Assembly: GCA_009775375.1 (NCBI GenBank)
Contig: VSPO01000085.1
Location: 1-15,355 of the forward strand
Length of the DNA stretch: 15,355 bases
Direction: 5' to 3'
Source of the DNA: Muribaculaceae bacterium
GTDB lineage: Bacteria; Bacteroidota; Bacteroidia; Bacteroidales; Muribaculaceae
The translations under genes were made by a program, and so were the position numbers. Shown one piece after another: positions 14,268-15,355 of the stretch. Under the pieces are notes generated by a model. That model had not been told where the DNA came from and ran no database searches. It saw only the letters and a program-made list of their open reading frames with translations. The first letter of the stretch is position 1. The number at the start of each line of letters is the position of its first letter.

Positions 14268-15266
14268 TCATAGTTTATAAGAACATTTGATTGGTTTTGA
14301 CAAAATATTATGTGGGTTCTCTATATAAGCCCTACAATCCTGACACATATATCTCATTTCGCACTCCTTACAACTCTCAATGTTGTCTTTCTTTATATGC
14401 CATAAATCTGTAAAGCCTTCCTTCTTGAGGACATGAGACAATGACTCCTCAGAAATATGTCCATATGATGTCTTCATCGAGGGACAATTCTTTATATGGC
14501 CAAATCGGTCTACACTAATCTTCCCCCATAGACAGTTATTATAATTGTTTGATAATAAAAACAGCCATGTATTAGGAAAGAAATACCATTTACTTATCAC
14601 GCCACAACAAGACTCATCAATCAACCTCTCCTTAGAGACAATCACTTGATAAAGTTTATTATCAATCAGCTTTTCCTTTTCAAGAGGGGCTGAATGAAGT
14701 ATTAATTTGGTCACTCGAGGATATTTCTCCTTTAGTCTTATAATATACGAATCGTCCGACATCGTATCGCAATAAGGATGACAAATTTCAATATTTTGAA
14801 GAGTTGAGGACTGTGACTCATACAAAATATCGTTTAACTTATCCTGATTGGGACTATAAAATCTAACCTCCAAAGACTTACATCTCAGATGGTTTAATTC
14901 TGACAATGCTTTTTCATATGGATAATTTGATTTATCATCAAAATCAAGAATAGCACTATGAACAATTGATGGAGAAACAAAAGCCAAATCAAAATCCTTA
15001 AATGGTATTTTTTCTTCTACGAATAAACCCAATTCTTTATGCTGTATGAACGAAAGATATGATTCTAAGATTTCCTTTTCCTTAACCTTCGAATATACTT
15101 CACACAAAGGCCTTTTTGACAATTCTCTTAATATATATGTGAATGTCTTCGGCACAATGTAATATTTCACTCTCTGCAAATCATAAATGGCATCATTTGT
15201 CTTCCCTTCGACAATGACTATCGAGGGAAACAACTGGAATATGCATGATTCGTTATCATTTCTCAT
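14268..15266 (-). CDS. gwsS: Grasp-with-spasm system SPASM-domain peptide maturase
   Basis: A 332-aa protein matching the GwsS type of RiPP maturase. The N-terminus (FQLFPSIVIVEGK, then IYDLQRVKYYIVP) is typical of this group. The C-terminus is a seven-Cys SPASM domain: C245-x10-G256-x4-C261, then C299-x2-C302-x5-C308-x2-C311 and C328, able to hold auxiliary [4Fe-4S] clusters. The radical-SAM CX3CX2C motif is absent, as is usual for this family, which works with an ATP-grasp enzyme and a short GG-type precursor in Bacteroidetes to make graspetide-like peptides. Neither partner is in the window. Composition is very AT-rich (one line near 14941 is about 30% G+C), unlike the core genes. The lipoprotein starts 4 nt downstream. 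Confidence 0.85.
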   Translation of the reverse strand: MRNDNESCIFQLFPSIVIVEGKTNDAIYDLQRVKYYIVPKTFTYILRELSKRPLCEVYSKVKEKEILESYLSFIQHKELGLFVEEKIPFKDFDLAFVSPSIVHSAILDFDDKSNYPYEKALSELNHLRCKSLEVRFYSPNQDKLNDILYESQSSTLQNIEICHPYCDTMSDDSYIIRLKEKYPRVTKLILHSAPLEKEKLIDNKLYQVIVSKERLIDESCCGVISKWYFFPNTWLFLLSNNYNNCLWGKISVDRFGHIKNCPSMKTSYGHISEESLSHVLKKEGFTDLWHIKKDNIESCKECEMRYMCQDCRAYIENPHNILSKPIKCSYKL

Positions 15267-15320
15267 AATTATCTAACGTTCAATAGTTCGTTAAAAATCT
15301 GAATTAGAAATTTATGCTGT

Positions 15321-15352
15321 AAAACATATCCATATTATTGATTTCCAACAAA
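15321..15352 (-). promoter_or_regulatory. Candidate promoter in front of gwsS
   Basis: Minus strand TTTG (15349-15352), 20 nt, TATGTTTT (15321-15328), one base from TAnnTTTG. It would start transcription near 15314, about 48 nt before the gwsS ATG. In such AT-rich DNA a chance match is possible, and an open frame from the window edge overlaps it. Confidence 0.4.
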
Positions 15353-15355
15353 ATA

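Noticed and set aside
14268..15266. gwsS as a conventional radical-SAM enzyme
   Set aside because: No CX3CX2C motif is present; only the C-terminal SPASM cysteines exist.
1..15355. Insertion sequences, integrases or phage genes
   Set aside because: No transposase or integrase motif and no long terminal inverted repeats were found despite the composition shift at the right end.

Overview
The window looks like a chromosomal segment of a gut Bacteroidales bacterium. A Muribaculaceae-like organism is my guess, but rank below order is inference. The evidence is: several promoters of the Bacteroidetes type (TTG/TTTG, 19-20 nt, TAnnTTTG) and no obvious Shine-Dalgarno sites; an outer-membrane barrel with a carboxypeptidase-regulatory-like N-terminus; a grasp-with-spasm RiPP maturase; and a C10-protease-prodomain-like lipoprotein. 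Every gene I can support lies on the minus strand, so the window reads transcriptionally from right to left.

Right end (about 13.5-15.35 kb, and on to 11.2 kb): a tightly packed three-gene unit. It runs from gwsS (SPASM-domain peptide maturase lacking the radical-SAM CX3CX2C) through an unrecognised 244-aa lipoprotein (4-nt gap) to a 779-aa outer-membrane beta-barrel protein (13-nt gap). gwsS is strikingly AT-rich compared with the GC-rich core, which suggests an accessory origin. Its usual partners (ATP-grasp enzyme and precursor peptide) are not in the window; they may lie just past the right edge, or this may be an orphan.

Middle right (9.3-11.1 kb): a tRNA-Pro(CGG) with its own consensus promoter and strong terminator, then metK. 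The metK leader carries a SAM-II-type riboswitch and an intrinsic terminator. The 3' pseudoknot strand of the aptamer (AATGCT) is exactly complementary to part of the 5' arm of the terminator (AGCATT), so a simple transcription-attenuation switch can be drawn.

Middle (5.8-9.2 kb): a SurA_N/PpiD-like periplasmic chaperone with its own promoter, and rlmN.

Middle left (1.0-5.7 kb): pdxA (with an unusual charged C-terminal tail) overlaps by ATGA a sugar/alcohol-phosphate nucleotidyltransferase. That gene is followed by an ATP-grasp enzyme, a CDP-alcohol phosphatidyltransferase and a HAD phosphatase, ending at a perfect 40-bp palindrome. The last four look like a phospholipid head-group pathway and recall the Bacteroidetes inositol-lipid cluster, but no inositol-phosphate synthase is visible here.

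Left end (1-0.99 kb): an AT-rich non-coding stretch holding a consensus promoter, then a small lipoprotein resembling the propeptide/inhibitor domain (I69) of C10 (streptopain-like) proteases, without a catalytic domain before the window edge.
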